From assembly GCA_027624035.1 (NCBI GenBank), contig JAQBUI010000050.1, positions 1 to 32,807 of the forward strand: a stretch of DNA of 32,807 nucleotides, in the 5' to 3' direction. The position numbers were made by a program, and so were the translations under genes. The DNA comes from Pseudomonadota bacterium. GTDB taxonomy: Bacteria; Pseudomonadota; Gammaproteobacteria; Pseudomonadales; Azotimanducaceae. This document shows, one piece after another, positions 16,820-24,652 of the stretch. A model generated the notes under the pieces. That model was not told where the DNA came from, ran no database searches, and saw only the letters and a list, made by a program, of their open reading frames with translations. How positions within the stretch are numbered: the first letter of the stretch is position 1; every line of letters begins with the position of its first letter.

Positions 16820-17898
16820 GGGTTCCGGGCTTGCCGGGGCTTTGGGGATTGCCGGGCGGTGCGTTCATGATGCCTTTGGGATGGTCGGCCCCGGGATGGT
16901 TCCTCCCCCGACCCCATCCGATACAGTTCCTTCGCGTCTGTGCCCCGGATTTCAATGAACTTGCCGGCCTTGACGCCGGAAGGAATGAAAAAGCTGCCAA
17001 AGCGCACTCGTTTCAGTCGGCTGACCGTCAGGCCCTGTGATTCCCACAGCCTTCTTACCTCACGGTTGCGCCCCTCCATGATCACCACAAAATACCACTG
17101 GTTGGCACCGTCATCCTCCGGCGCCTTCTGGATATCCGTGAATCGGGCGATGCCATCTTCCAGTAAAACGCCTTGCCGCATGTGGCTCAACTGCGTTTCG
17201 GTCACTTCGCCCAGCACCCGGACCGCATACTCCCGATCAATCCGGGCGGAGGGATGCATCAGTCGATTGGCAAGCTCGCCATCGGTCGTGAACAGGAGCA
17301 AGCCGGTGGTGTTGAAGTCCAGCCGTCCCACCGAGATCCAGCGCTGGTTCTTGAGCCTCGGCAATTTTCGAAAGACACTCGGACGCCCTTCCGGGTCGTC
17401 TCTTGAACAGATCTCTCCGGCAGTCTTGTTATAGAGCAAGTGACGATGTTTGACCTCTTTACCGCTGATGGGCCGTCCATCCACGACGATGCGGTCAGTT
17501 TCCTCAACACGATCGCCAAGTGTCGCCACCTCACCGTTGACCCGAATGCGCCCGTCGATAATCCACGACTCCATGGCCCGTCGACTTCCGAGCCCGTGTC
17601 CGGCAAGCACCTTCTGCAGCTTCACTGAAGGTGGCCCGGCCGTGTGGGCTTGCGCGGGCCGTTCGCTTGCCGCCGATTCCCTTCTGGTCGAACTTCTGGT
17701 TGATTCCCGGCCAGACGGCATCTTCCCTGACCGCCGTTTTTCAGACTGCTTCTTCTGAGGCTTGCCTCTATCGGACCATTTTTTCTCAGCGGGCCTTCTA
17801 TCAGACTGCTCTTGTTCAGGCTGTTTTTGTTCAGGCTGTTTTTGTTCAGGCCGGTTTTTGTCGGACTGCGTTCTATCAGACTGTTCTCTTTTAGACAT
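16795..17898 (-). CDS. rluB: 23S rRNA pseudouridine(2605) synthase
   Basis: A 367-residue RsuA/RluB-family enzyme that makes pseudouridine 2605 in 23S rRNA. An S4 RNA-binding domain (VKLQKVLAGHGLGSRRAMESWI) precedes the catalytic domain with GRLDFNTTGLLLFTTDGELANRLMHP, which contains the catalytic aspartate, and a basic C-terminal tail. The first ~80 residues are low-complexity and charged, built from repeated PEQKQ / SDR-type units. ATG 17898 is chosen because it opens MSKREQSD and has GGA just upstream; ATG 17907 is nearly as good, and a TTG at 17979 would also stay in frame. It is the last gene of trpS-scpA-scpB-rluB. Confidence 0.93.
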   Translation of the reverse strand: MSKREQSDRTQSDKNRPEQKQPEQKQPEQEQSDRRPAEKKWSDRGKPQKKQSEKRRSGKMPSGRESTRSSTRRESAASERPAQAHTAGPPSVKLQKVLAGHGLGSRRAMESWIIDGRIRVNGEVATLGDRVEETDRIVVDGRPISGKEVKHRHLLYNKTAGEICSRDDPEGRPSVFRKLPRLKNQRWISVGRLDFNTTGLLLFTTDGELANRLMHPSARIDREYAVRVLGEVTETQLSHMRQGVLLEDGIARFTDIQKAPEDDGANQWYFVVIMEGRNREVRRLWESQGLTVSRLKRVRFGSFFIPSGVKAGKFIEIRGTDAKELYRMGSGEEPSRGRPSQRHHERTARQSPKPRQARNPQKVKRQP

Positions 17899-18005
17899 GG
17901 AATCCATCCACAGGGAATCCGGCCAGGTCGAGTTCGCCGGACAATTCGCCAACTGATTCACCAACGAATTGACCAACAAGGTGCGGCAAGCGCTGCGGCC
18001 GAACG

Positions 18006-19013
18006 TCAGGATGAAGGGCCATCGCCGTCCTTGCCGCCATCAATATCCTCGCCCTGGGGCCCGGGACCGTGTCTGTGGGTGTCCGCATCGCCATGGTCCT
18101 GGCTGTCGCCCTGATCTTCATCATCCTGGAAGGCGGCATCAAGAATCTCCTGCGGTACGTTCGGGAAGCGTGTCTGAAGGCCCTTTGTTCTGGTAGCGTC
18201 CGGGCCGGCGTCATCTTCATCTCCCTCGCTGACCCGGTCGACACCATCCATTTCGTGGCCGCCCTCCCCCTGGCTATCGACTTCCTCCTCGTTGTCGTCA
18301 TCCTTGAACAGATTGGTGATGTTGTCACTGATCGCCTCAACCCGTTCGCTCACCCGGTCCAGTTCTTCATCGGTGACCGCATCGGGGGCATCGGTGGTCT
18401 CGACCTCTTGCTCCGGAGTTTCGATGACCCGGCCCTGCGGCGCGGTATCCTCCTCAAAATCGAGTTCATCGCTGACCCTGTCCAGATCACGGATTTCTGC
18501 CAGCGTCGGTAACTGATCCAGACTGCTCAGATCAAAATAGTCGAGAAAGTGCCGCGTGGTCGCATAAATTGCAGGCCGACCGGGCACATCACGATGTCCC
18601 ACAACCCTGATCCATTCACGCTCCAGCAGCGTTCTGATGATATTGGTACTGACGGTAACGCCGCGAACTTCCTCGATATCACCCCGGGTGATCGGTTGCC
18701 TGTAGGCAATCAGCGCCAGTGTTTCCAGCAGTGCCCGGGAATATCGTGGTGGTTTTTCTTCCCACAATCGCCCGATCCATTCGCCGTATTCCTTTCGGAC
18801 CTGAAAGCGAAACCCACTGGCAACTTCCTTGAGTTCAAACCCCCGGCCCTCACAGTCTGCTGCGATGCTGGCCAGCACCTCCCGCACCTGGGCACGAGTC
18901 GGCTGCTCACCATCGAACAGGCTGATCATATGGTCGATGCCAAGCGGCGTATCCGCAGCCAGAATCGCTCCCTCGATGATCTGTTTAAGGGGAAGTTGTT
19001 GGGGTTCACTCAT
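18006..19013 (-). CDS. scpB: Segregation and condensation protein B
   Basis: A 335-residue ScpB. Residues 1 to about 180 form the two winged-helix domains (LKQIIEGAILAADTPLGIDHM, PRYSRALLETLALIAYRQPITRGDIEEVRGV and VGHRDVPGRPAIYATTRHFLDYF). ScpB dimers bind ScpA and the SMC ATPase in the bacterial condensin. The remaining ~155 residues are a highly acidic, apparently disordered tail, much longer than in compact ScpB proteins, with one conserved-looking island (RFPNVPQEILDAAFQ). The start at 19013, 7 bases after scpA, fits the family; the frame upstream overlaps scpA. Confidence 0.93.
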   Translation of the reverse strand: MSEPQQLPLKQIIEGAILAADTPLGIDHMISLFDGEQPTRAQVREVLASIAADCEGRGFELKEVASGFRFQVRKEYGEWIGRLWEEKPPRYSRALLETLALIAYRQPITRGDIEEVRGVTVSTNIIRTLLEREWIRVVGHRDVPGRPAIYATTRHFLDYFDLSSLDQLPTLAEIRDLDRVSDELDFEEDTAPQGRVIETPEQEVETTDAPDAVTDEELDRVSERVEAISDNITNLFKDDDNEEEVDSQGEGGHEMDGVDRVSEGDEDDAGPDATRTKGLQTRFPNVPQEILDAAFQDDEDQGDSQDHGDADTHRHGPGPQGEDIDGGKDGDGPSS

Positions 19014-19020
19014 CTTATCG

Positions 19021-19887
19021 TCACACGCCTTGCTGGCCACGAGCCCTGATATGAATCGGTGCAAACGGCTCTGCCTGCACGACATCCAGCAGGGACTCCT
19101 TGATCAGCTCCATCATTGCCAGAAACGTCACGATCACACCTGCCCTGCCCTCTTCCACCGTAAACAGTGACATGAACGGCACAAACTGGCTGCCGGCATG
19201 GTTCATACGATCCAGAATCTGCGACATCCGCTCTCGGGTTGACAGTGGTTCCAGCGCGATGTGGTGGTGAGTGTAATTCTCCGCCCGCCGCAGCACCCGG
19301 GACAACTCCACCAGCATCTCCTGAAGCTGGACCTCGGGCAGTGGCCGGACCTTGTCCGACGCCGGCGCATCGGCACTTGCGATCCACAGGTCGCGGTTGA
19401 CCCTGGGTAACTCATCGAGTTCCATGGCGGCGTCCTTGAAACGCTCGTATTCCTGCAGCCGCCGCACCAGTTCCGCCCGGGGGTCCTGTTCATCTTCTTC
19501 GGCTTCTTCGATCCGTGGTAGAAGCATCCTGGATTTGATCTCTGCCAGCATCGCCGCCATCACCAGATACTCTGCCGCCAACTCAAACTGAAGTTCTGCC
19601 ATCAGATCGATGTACTCCATGTATTGTCGGGTGATCTCGGCAACCTTGATATCGAGTATGTCGAGGTTCTGCCGACGAATCAGATACAGCAAAAGATCCA
19701 GGGGACCCTCGAATGCCTCAAGAATCACCTCAAGCGCATCGGGCGGGATATAGAGGTCGAGCGGTAGCTGCATCATGGGCTTGCCGTCGATGACTGCGAA
19801 CGGCAATTCCTGCTGGCCCCGGGGTGGCACGGGTTCCCGGTCACTGCGTTTGGCTTGCGCGCCGACTTTCGATTTCATTTCTGACAT
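19021..19887 (-). CDS. scpA: Segregation and condensation protein A (kleisin)
   Basis: A 288-residue kleisin. The N-terminal SMC-binding region has FEGPLDLLLYLIRRQNLDILDIKVAEITRQYMEYI and is followed by LAAEYLVMAAMLAEIKSRMLLPR. The C-terminal winged-helix segment FMSLFTVEEGRAGVIVTFLAMMELIKESLLDVVQ contacts the SMC head. ScpA bridges SMC heads in the ScpAB-SMC complex for chromosome organisation. About 40 residues precede the conserved core. It follows trpS by 6 bases and precedes scpB by 7, so the three are one transcription unit. Confidence 0.95.
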   Translation of the reverse strand: MSEMKSKVGAQAKRSDREPVPPRGQQELPFAVIDGKPMMQLPLDLYIPPDALEVILEAFEGPLDLLLYLIRRQNLDILDIKVAEITRQYMEYIDLMAELQFELAAEYLVMAAMLAEIKSRMLLPRIEEAEEDEQDPRAELVRRLQEYERFKDAAMELDELPRVNRDLWIASADAPASDKVRPLPEVQLQEMLVELSRVLRRAENYTHHHIALEPLSTRERMSQILDRMNHAGSQFVPFMSLFTVEEGRAGVIVTFLAMMELIKESLLDVVQAEPFAPIHIRARGQQGV

Positions 19888-19893
19888 CGTCTG

Positions 19894-21111
19894 CTACCTG
19901 TAGTTGAGGCCCATGGCGGACCGCACTTCCTCGAGAGTAGATCGGGCTATGGTCCTGGCCTTCTCGCAGCCTTCCGCCACAATGCCCTTGACCAGATCCG
20001 GGTTTTCCTCATACTGCCTGGCTCGTTCTCGCATCGGCTGCTGCTCCTGTAAAATGGCCTCGATCAGAGGCTTCTTGCAATCGATGCAGCCTATCCCGGC
20101 ACTGGTACAGCCCGCTGCTGCCCAGCGTCTGGTCTCCTCGTCCGAATAGATTTCATGCAGACTGAACACAGGGCATTTTTTCGGGTCTCCCGGGTCAGTA
20201 CGTCTAACCCGGGCCGGGTCTGTCGTCATGGTCTTGATCTTTTTCTCAACGATCTCGGGATCCTCCCGCAGCGAGATCGTGTTGCCGTAGGACTTGGACA
20301 TCTTCTGACCATCGAGGCCCGGCATGACAGAGGCATCGGTCAATAGTGCCCTCGGCTCCGGCAGGATCGCCTTGCCACCCCCCTCCAGATAACCAAACAG
20401 CCGGTCCCGGTCGCCGAGGGGAATGTTCTGCTGGTCAGACACCAGAGCCTGCGCTGTCTCAAGCGATTCCTGCTTGCCTTCTTCCATGAATTCCCGACGC
20501 AACTCCCGGTAGAGTCCTGCGTTCTTGCGCCCCAGTTTCTTGATTGCCTCTTCGGCTAATTCTTCAAAACCGCTATCCCGCCCATAGATGTGATTGAAAC
20601 GCCGTGCGATCTCGCGGGTGATTTCTACATGAGGAACCTGATCTGCGCCGACCGGCACATTGCCAGCCTGATAAATCAGAATATCGGCACTCTGCAGGAC
20701 TGGGTACCCCAGGAATCCATAGGTCGAGACATCCCGGTCATTGTTGCTCCTGGACATCATGTCCTTGTAGCTGGGCACCCGTTCAACCCAGGATAGCGGC
20801 GTAATCATCGACAACAGCAGATGCAGTTCCGCATGCTCAGGTACCTGGGACTGAATGAACAATTCTGCCGAACCCGGATTGACGCCCGCTGCCAGCCAGT
20901 CGATCACCATCTCCCAGACATTGTCCTGGATGATCTCCGGTTCTTCGTAGTGAGTCGTCAGGGCATGCCAGTCAGCTACGAAAAACATGCAGTCGAACTC
21001 GTGCTGCAGCACGATCCAGTTTTTCAGAACACCGTGGTAGTGGCCGAGATGGAGGCGCCCAGTTGGGCGCATACCGGACAACACGCGCTTCTGCGCTTCA
21101 ATCAGGCTCAT
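19894..21111 (-). CDS. trpS: Tryptophanyl-tRNA synthetase, predicted iron-sulfur type
   Basis: A 405-residue class I synthetase charging tRNA-Trp. The HIGH-like motif is HLGH (21-24) and KMSKS is at 270-274. Compared with compact TrpRS it carries an insertion of about 60 residues between about 180 and 250. Near the C-terminus C313, C335, C342 and C345 form C-x21-C-x6-C-x2-C, almost the motif (C-x22-C-x6-C-x2-C) reported for the [4Fe-4S] TrpRS of Thermotoga maritima. I infer that this enzyme binds an iron-sulfur cluster or zinc near the anticodon-binding region. It heads trpS-scpA-scpB-rluB. Confidence 0.96.
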   Translation of the reverse strand: MSLIEAQKRVLSGMRPTGRLHLGHYHGVLKNWIVLQHEFDCMFFVADWHALTTHYEEPEIIQDNVWEMVIDWLAAGVNPGSAELFIQSQVPEHAELHLLLSMITPLSWVERVPSYKDMMSRSNNDRDVSTYGFLGYPVLQSADILIYQAGNVPVGADQVPHVEITREIARRFNHIYGRDSGFEELAEEAIKKLGRKNAGLYRELRREFMEEGKQESLETAQALVSDQQNIPLGDRDRLFGYLEGGGKAILPEPRALLTDASVMPGLDGQKMSKSYGNTISLREDPEIVEKKIKTMTTDPARVRRTDPGDPKKCPVFSLHEIYSDEETRRWAAAGCTSAGIGCIDCKKPLIEAILQEQQPMRERARQYEENPDLVKGIVAEGCEKARTIARSTLEEVRSAMGLNYR

Positions 21112-21147
21112 GATTTAGGGCTTGGGGGAAGATGGGATGACCAGTTC

Positions 21148-21153
21148 ATATTA
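21148..21153 (-). promoter_or_regulatory. Possible trpS promoter -10 box
   Basis: On the minus strand TAATAT lies 36 bases before the trpS ATG in the 186-bp trpS-yciO gap, with TTGGTC 15 bases further upstream, a short but usable spacing. No trp-leader peptide or T-box is apparent. Confidence 0.35.
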
Positions 21154-21297
21154 CCACAATCGAGCGTGGACCAATGTGCAAACCGGGATCAATTGTCCGA
21201 CTACCCGGGGCAGGCTTCAATTGCCGGACAGTCGACCTGTTGAAGACTGGACCCTGTGGACGTTACCACTGGACATTGAAGCGCGCGCTGCTGCCGA

Positions 21298-21918
21298 TCA
21301 TGCAGGTGTTTCGAGTTCTCCTCGGCCCTGTCTGGTAATGACCGGTTCACCGTCCTCAAGATTGACGACGGTGGTGGGCTCCATCCCACAGAAGCCCCCA
21401 TCGATCACAAGGTCCAGCTGGTGTTCAAGCAGATCACGAATCTCCAGCGGATCAGTCAGTGGATATTCGTCGCCCGGCAGAATCAACGTCGAACTCATCA
21501 GTGGTTCCCCGAGGTCCGCCAGCAGCGCCTGACAGATGGCATTGTCCGGTACCCGTAGCCCAATGGTCTTGCGTTTGGGATGCACCAGACGTCGCGGCAC
21601 TTCCTTGCTGGCTGGCAGGATGAAGGTGAACGGCCCCGGGGTCGCCCCCCTGATCAGGCGATAGGCACTGTTGTCAACGCGGGCATAGGTACCGAGGTCC
21701 GACAGGTCACGACAGACCAGCGTGAAATTATGGGAATCGTCAAGTCGACGGATCTGACGAATGCGTTCAAGTGCGCGCTTGTCTCCGAGATGACAGCCGA
21801 GCGCGTAGGCGGAGTCCGTCGGGTAGGCAATGACGCCACCACCCTGGATGATCGCCACCGCCTGGCGAATCAGTCGAAGCTGGGGGTTGTCGGGGTGGAT
21901 GCGGAAATACTGGCTCAT
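21298..21918 (-). CDS. yciO: YciO/YrdC/Sua5-family protein
   Basis: A 206-residue YrdC-fold protein, very close in pattern to E. coli YciO: MSQYFRIHPDNPQ start, GGVIAYPTDSAYALGC, RLDDSHNFTLVCRDLSDL, PGPFTFILPASKEVPRR, KRKTIGLRVPDN and EPTTVVNLEDGEPVITRQGRG. The fold binds RNA and ATP/threonylcarbamoyl-adenylate; TsaC makes the t6A precursor, while the role of YciO proper is less certain. The start at 21918 matches the YciO N-terminus; an in-frame ATG at 21945 would add nine unmatched residues. It is divergent from yciB and lies upstream of the trpS group on the same strand. Confidence 0.93.
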   Translation of the reverse strand: MSQYFRIHPDNPQLRLIRQAVAIIQGGGVIAYPTDSAYALGCHLGDKRALERIRQIRRLDDSHNFTLVCRDLSDLGTYARVDNSAYRLIRGATPGPFTFILPASKEVPRRLVHPKRKTIGLRVPDNAICQALLADLGEPLMSSTLILPGDEYPLTDPLEIRDLLEHQLDLVIDGGFCGMEPTTVVNLEDGEPVITRQGRGELETPA

Positions 21919-22040
21919 GTCGTACCCGGATAGATTGAGCCGCATGCTACCAAACGCCTACGGCGAATACATCACGGGCCGTGGCTAAAAATCGCGACAG
22001 AAATGCATTATCATCCACAGGAAATCAGCGGACACAGCCT

Positions 22041-22619
22041 TTGAAACAGCTAATCGAATATTTGCCTATCGCGTTGTTCGCCGGCGTGTACTTCTCTACC
22101 AAAGACATCTACATCAGCACCGGTGTACTGATGGTCGGCATCTGCTTCCAGGTCGGATTCGAGTATGCCAGGTTCAAGGCGGTGAGCCGTCAAACCCAGG
22201 TCATTTTCTGGGTCGCGATCATCTTTGGTGGGGCGACATTACTGTTCAGAAACCAGGCATTCATCCAGTGGAAGCCGACCATCGTCAACTGGCTGTTCTG
22301 TATCGGTCTGGCCGGCAGCTACTTTGTCGGCAAACAGAGCATCCTGCAAAGAATTCTGGGGGCACAGCTCACGCTGCCAGATCATGTCTGGCGAAATCTG
22401 ACCTTTGGATGGTCTGCCGGATTCTTCATTGCGGGTGTGCTGAATCTGATCGTGGCATATCAATTCAGCCTCGACTTCTGGGTCAGCTACAAGCTGATCG
22501 GCGGCTTTGCCATCACGCTGATCTACCTGGTGATCACCATGGTCTACCTGATCAGAGGCGGTTACATCCGGGAAGACGAGATCCAGGAAGACGAAAAGAA
22601 TGCCGGGACCGAACCATAG
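22041..22619 (+). CDS. yciB: Inner-membrane septation protein YciB (IspZ family)
   Basis: A 192-residue polytopic membrane protein with about five transmembrane segments (for example IALFAGVYFSTKDIYISTGVLM, IFWVAIIFGGATLLF, WLFCIGLAGSYFVG, FIAGVLNLIVAYQFS and GGFAITLIYLVITMVYLI) and the family signatures FIQWKPTIVNWLF and HVWRNLTFGWSAGFF. YciB is linked to cell-envelope integrity and septation. I chose the TTG at 22041 because it gives MKQLIEYLPIALF, the conserved family start; a GTG at 21981 in the same frame adds 20 hydrophilic residues and cannot be excluded. An acidic C-terminal tail follows the last helix. yciI follows 66 bp downstream. Confidence 0.9.
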   Translation: MKQLIEYLPIALFAGVYFSTKDIYISTGVLMVGICFQVGFEYARFKAVSRQTQVIFWVAIIFGGATLLFRNQAFIQWKPTIVNWLFCIGLAGSYFVGKQSILQRILGAQLTLPDHVWRNLTFGWSAGFFIAGVLNLIVAYQFSLDFWVSYKLIGGFAITLIYLVITMVYLIRGGYIREDEIQEDEKNAGTEP

Positions 22620-22623
22620 AATC

Positions 22624-22641
22624 GGCCCTGATATCAGGGCC
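22624..22641. repeat. Perfect 18-bp palindrome after yciB
   Basis: GGCCCTGATATCAGGGCC begins 5 bases after the yciB stop codon. It has no loop and no T tract, so it is unlikely to be a simple terminator. It could be a protein-binding site or an RNA processing or stability element between yciB and yciI. Confidence 0.75.
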
Positions 22642-22685
22642 AATGCCAGCTTCAAACCGAGGCAGAAAAGATAAGGGATATCGCC

Positions 22686-22985
22686 ATGTTGTACGCCATC
22701 ATCAGTCAGGATGTTGAAAACTCTCTTGCGCTGCGCAAGCAAACGAGGCCCGCTCACCTGGACAGGCTGCAGACGTTGAACGAGCAAGGCAGACTCATCC
22801 TGGCAGGACCACATCCGGCCGTGGATAACGACGACCCGGGCGAAGCCGGCTTCACCGGGAGCCTGGTGGTCGCTGAATTTGATGATCTGGCTGCCGCCAG
22901 GCAATGGGCCAACGAAGACCCGTATCTCGCCGCCGGGGTGTACGCCCACGTGACCGTCAAGCCATTCCTGAAGGCCCTCCCCTGA
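22686..22985 (+). CDS. yciI: YciI-family protein
   Basis: A 99-residue ferredoxin-like-fold protein: [28 protein letters not shown], then [28 protein letters not shown] and [21 protein letters not shown], the YciI signature with the His-Asp pair of the putative active site. The biochemical role is poorly defined; some relatives are dehydrochlorinase-like or domains of larger proteins. An AAGGGAT ribosome-binding site lies 7 bases before the ATG. Its stop codon overlaps the proposed start of the next gene. Confidence 0.93.
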   Translation: MLYAIISQDVENSLALRKQTRPAHLDRLQTLNEQGRLILAGPHPAVDNDDPGEAGFTGSLVVAEFDDLAAARQWANEDPYLAAGVYAHVTVKPFLKALP

Positions 22986-23656
22986 AGCTCCTGGCGCTGT
23001 GTCTTGTCGCAGCTGCGCTGGGGTGGATCAGCCCGGCGCTCGCAGAGACCGTGTATGTCCGCGACACGCTGTACGTACCGCTGCGCAGCGGACAATCATC
23101 GGAACACGCCATTATTCATCGAGGCCTTGCGAGCGGTACCGCGGTGACGCTGCTCGAACAGGTCGAGGACAGCGGATACAGCCGGGTCCGGCTCGAGAAC
23201 GACACCGAAGGCTGGCTGCCGACCCAGTATCTTGTCAGCGAACCCATCGCCGCAGACCGACTCGAATCGGTAGAGCGGGAACTGCTGGAACTTGAGGAGC
23301 AATATCAGCGCGCCCTGCTGCGGCTGCAGGATGCAGAAGCCGCAGCAACAGAAGCCGCCAATGAACAGGCGGCCCTGGCGGCAAACCAGGGAGCCCTGCA
23401 AAGGGAACTGGATCGCATTACGCTGCTGGCCGCCGAGACAATCGCCATCGAGCAGGCAAACCAGGGCCTTATGGCGGAACAGGATAGCCTGCGAGCAGAG
23501 ATCGATGCGCTGTCTGTGATCAATCAGACACTCAGAGGCGATGCCAACCAGATCTGGTATGTCGCCGGGGCTGGTACGGTTCTGATTGGACTGCTGTTCG
23601 GTTTCTATGCGGCGAGACGGATCTACCAGCGTCGCAGTATCAGTGGCTGGTCATGA
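22982..23656 (+). CDS. SH3-domain membrane protein (TIGR04211/YgiM-like)
   Basis: About 224 residues: signal peptide ([20 protein letters not shown]), bacterial SH3 domain (about 22-90; [51 protein letters not shown]), a long coiled coil (about 95-185), and a C-terminal transmembrane helix ([18 protein letters not shown]) with a basic tail. This is the YgiM/TIGR04211 architecture, an inner-membrane protein with periplasmic SH3 and coiled coil. The only in-frame ATG (22904) would put 26 arginine-rich residues, overlapping yciI, before the signal peptide. A CTG at 22982, overlapping the yciI stop (CTGA) with GAAGG 7 bases upstream, fits better. It overlaps pdxJ by 4 bases. Confidence 0.8.
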   Translation: MKLLALCLVAAALGWISPALAETVYVRDTLYVPLRSGQSSEHAIIHRGLASGTAVTLLEQVEDSGYSRVRLENDTEGWLPTQYLVSEPIAADRLESVERELLELEEQYQRALLRLQDAEAAATEAANEQAALAANQGALQRELDRITLLAAETIAIEQANQGLMAEQDSLRAEIDALSVINQTLRGDANQIWYVAGAGTVLIGLLFGFYAARRIYQRRSISGWS

Positions 23657-24441
23657 TGACCCGCCTCAGTGTGAACCTGAACAAGGTGGCTCTGCTCCGA
23701 AATTCGCGAGACACAACGATCCCCAGCGTGACCGACGCAGCGAAGACGGCAATTGAATCAGGGGCTTGCGGCATAACGGTTCATCCCCGCCCGGACATGC
23801 GGCACATCCGGCCCCAGGATGTCTACGACCTCGCCAGGCTGTTGTCTGCGAGCGAATACCATGACATTGAATTCAATATCGAGGGCAACCCCTGGGCCGG
23901 ACCCGAAGACAACGGCTACCCGGGTTTTATGGCGCTGATCCTGGAGGTATGCCCCCATCAGGCCACCCTCGTACCTGATGACCCGTCCCAGCTGACATCG
24001 GATCACGGCTGGGACCTCAGCGACCCTCAGACCCGCGACCGGTTAAGTCCGATCATCAATGAAATCCAGTCAAAGGGCACTCGAGTAAGCCTTTTTATGG
24101 ACCCTGTTGACGCCCAATTGCAACATGCTGCCGAGCTCGGATGTGAGCGAATTGAGTTCTACACCGGCCCCTATGCAGATGCCTTTGACTCGCCAGACAA
24201 CGAGTCCGTGCTCAGTCAATTTACCGGTGCGAGCCAGTTCGCGAGTCAACTCGGTCTTGGGATCAACGCTGGTCACGATCTTAACCAGCACAATCTCGAG
24301 GCTTTTCTGAGAGCCGTTCAACCCGTTGCAGAGGTCTCTATCGGGCATGCCATCATCAGTGACGCGCTATGGCTGGGCCTTGCCGAGACTGTGCGACGCT
24401 ATCAGCAGATTATCGAATCGGTTCCGTTCTCGAACATCTGA
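23653..24441 (+). CDS. pdxJ: Pyridoxine 5'-phosphate synthase, Bacteroidetes-like subtype
   Basis: A 262-residue TIM-barrel enzyme condensing 1-deoxy-xylulose-5-phosphate with 3-amino-2-oxopropyl phosphate in vitamin B6 synthesis. Active-site segments are ITVHPRPDMRHIRPQDVYDL (H44, R50, H51), IEFNIEGNP, TLVPDDPSQLTSDHGWDLS, LGINAGHDLNQHNL and VSIGHAIISDALWLG. The opening RLSVNLNKVALLRNSR and the HPRPDMRH segment differ from the proteobacterial type (NIDHVATLRQAR, HLREDRRH) and resemble the Bacteroidetes PdxJ as I recall it, suggesting lateral transfer. In many proteobacteria pdxJ sits by recO or acpS; here it is coupled by ATGA to the SH3 protein. Confidence 0.9.
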   Translation: MMTRLSVNLNKVALLRNSRDTTIPSVTDAAKTAIESGACGITVHPRPDMRHIRPQDVYDLARLLSASEYHDIEFNIEGNPWAGPEDNGYPGFMALILEVCPHQATLVPDDPSQLTSDHGWDLSDPQTRDRLSPIINEIQSKGTRVSLFMDPVDAQLQHAAELGCERIEFYTGPYADAFDSPDNESVLSQFTGASQFASQLGLGINAGHDLNQHNLEAFLRAVQPVAEVSIGHAIISDALWLGLAETVRRYQQIIESVPFSNI

Positions 24442-24447
24442 GCCACT

Positions 24448-24533
24448 TTCATGGAAGTTCTGGCCACATGTTGTGCCGTCCGGAAAACTTCCTGGCACGA
24501 CAACGGCGTGCCCGACCCGGGCACGCTGAGGGC
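24448..24533 (-). repeat. 86-bp palindromic repeat, single copy, reverse orientation
   Basis: Reverse complement of the element seen at 32647. It runs from AGCCCTCAGCGTGCCCG through the hairpin GCGTGCCC/GGGCACGC (arms 506-513 and 519-526 within 24xxx), GTCGTGCCAGGAAGTTTTCC and on to AACTTCCATGAAA. It lies 6 bp after the pdxJ stop, where its GC hairpin could also end transcription. An open frame crossing it is an artefact of the repeat. Confidence 0.85.
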
Positions 24534-24567
24534 TCTACTGACCGGACTCGGGTATATTGGCACCGGA

Positions 24568-24597
24568 TTGCAGGGCAGTGCCGTGGCTCTGTATCAT
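24568..24597 (+). promoter_or_regulatory. Possible promoter of the cold-shock-domain gene
   Basis: TTGCAG (24568-24573), an 18-base spacer and TATCAT (24592-24597) lie 56 bases before the ATG at 24653. The 211-bp gap after pdxJ, occupied by the 86-bp repeat, suggests a new transcription unit starts here. Confidence 0.4.
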
Positions 24598-24652
24598 ACT
24601 GGTGCCTTCGGGCCAACACCTCCAAATTCGTCTGACCACAAAGAATCCAAAC

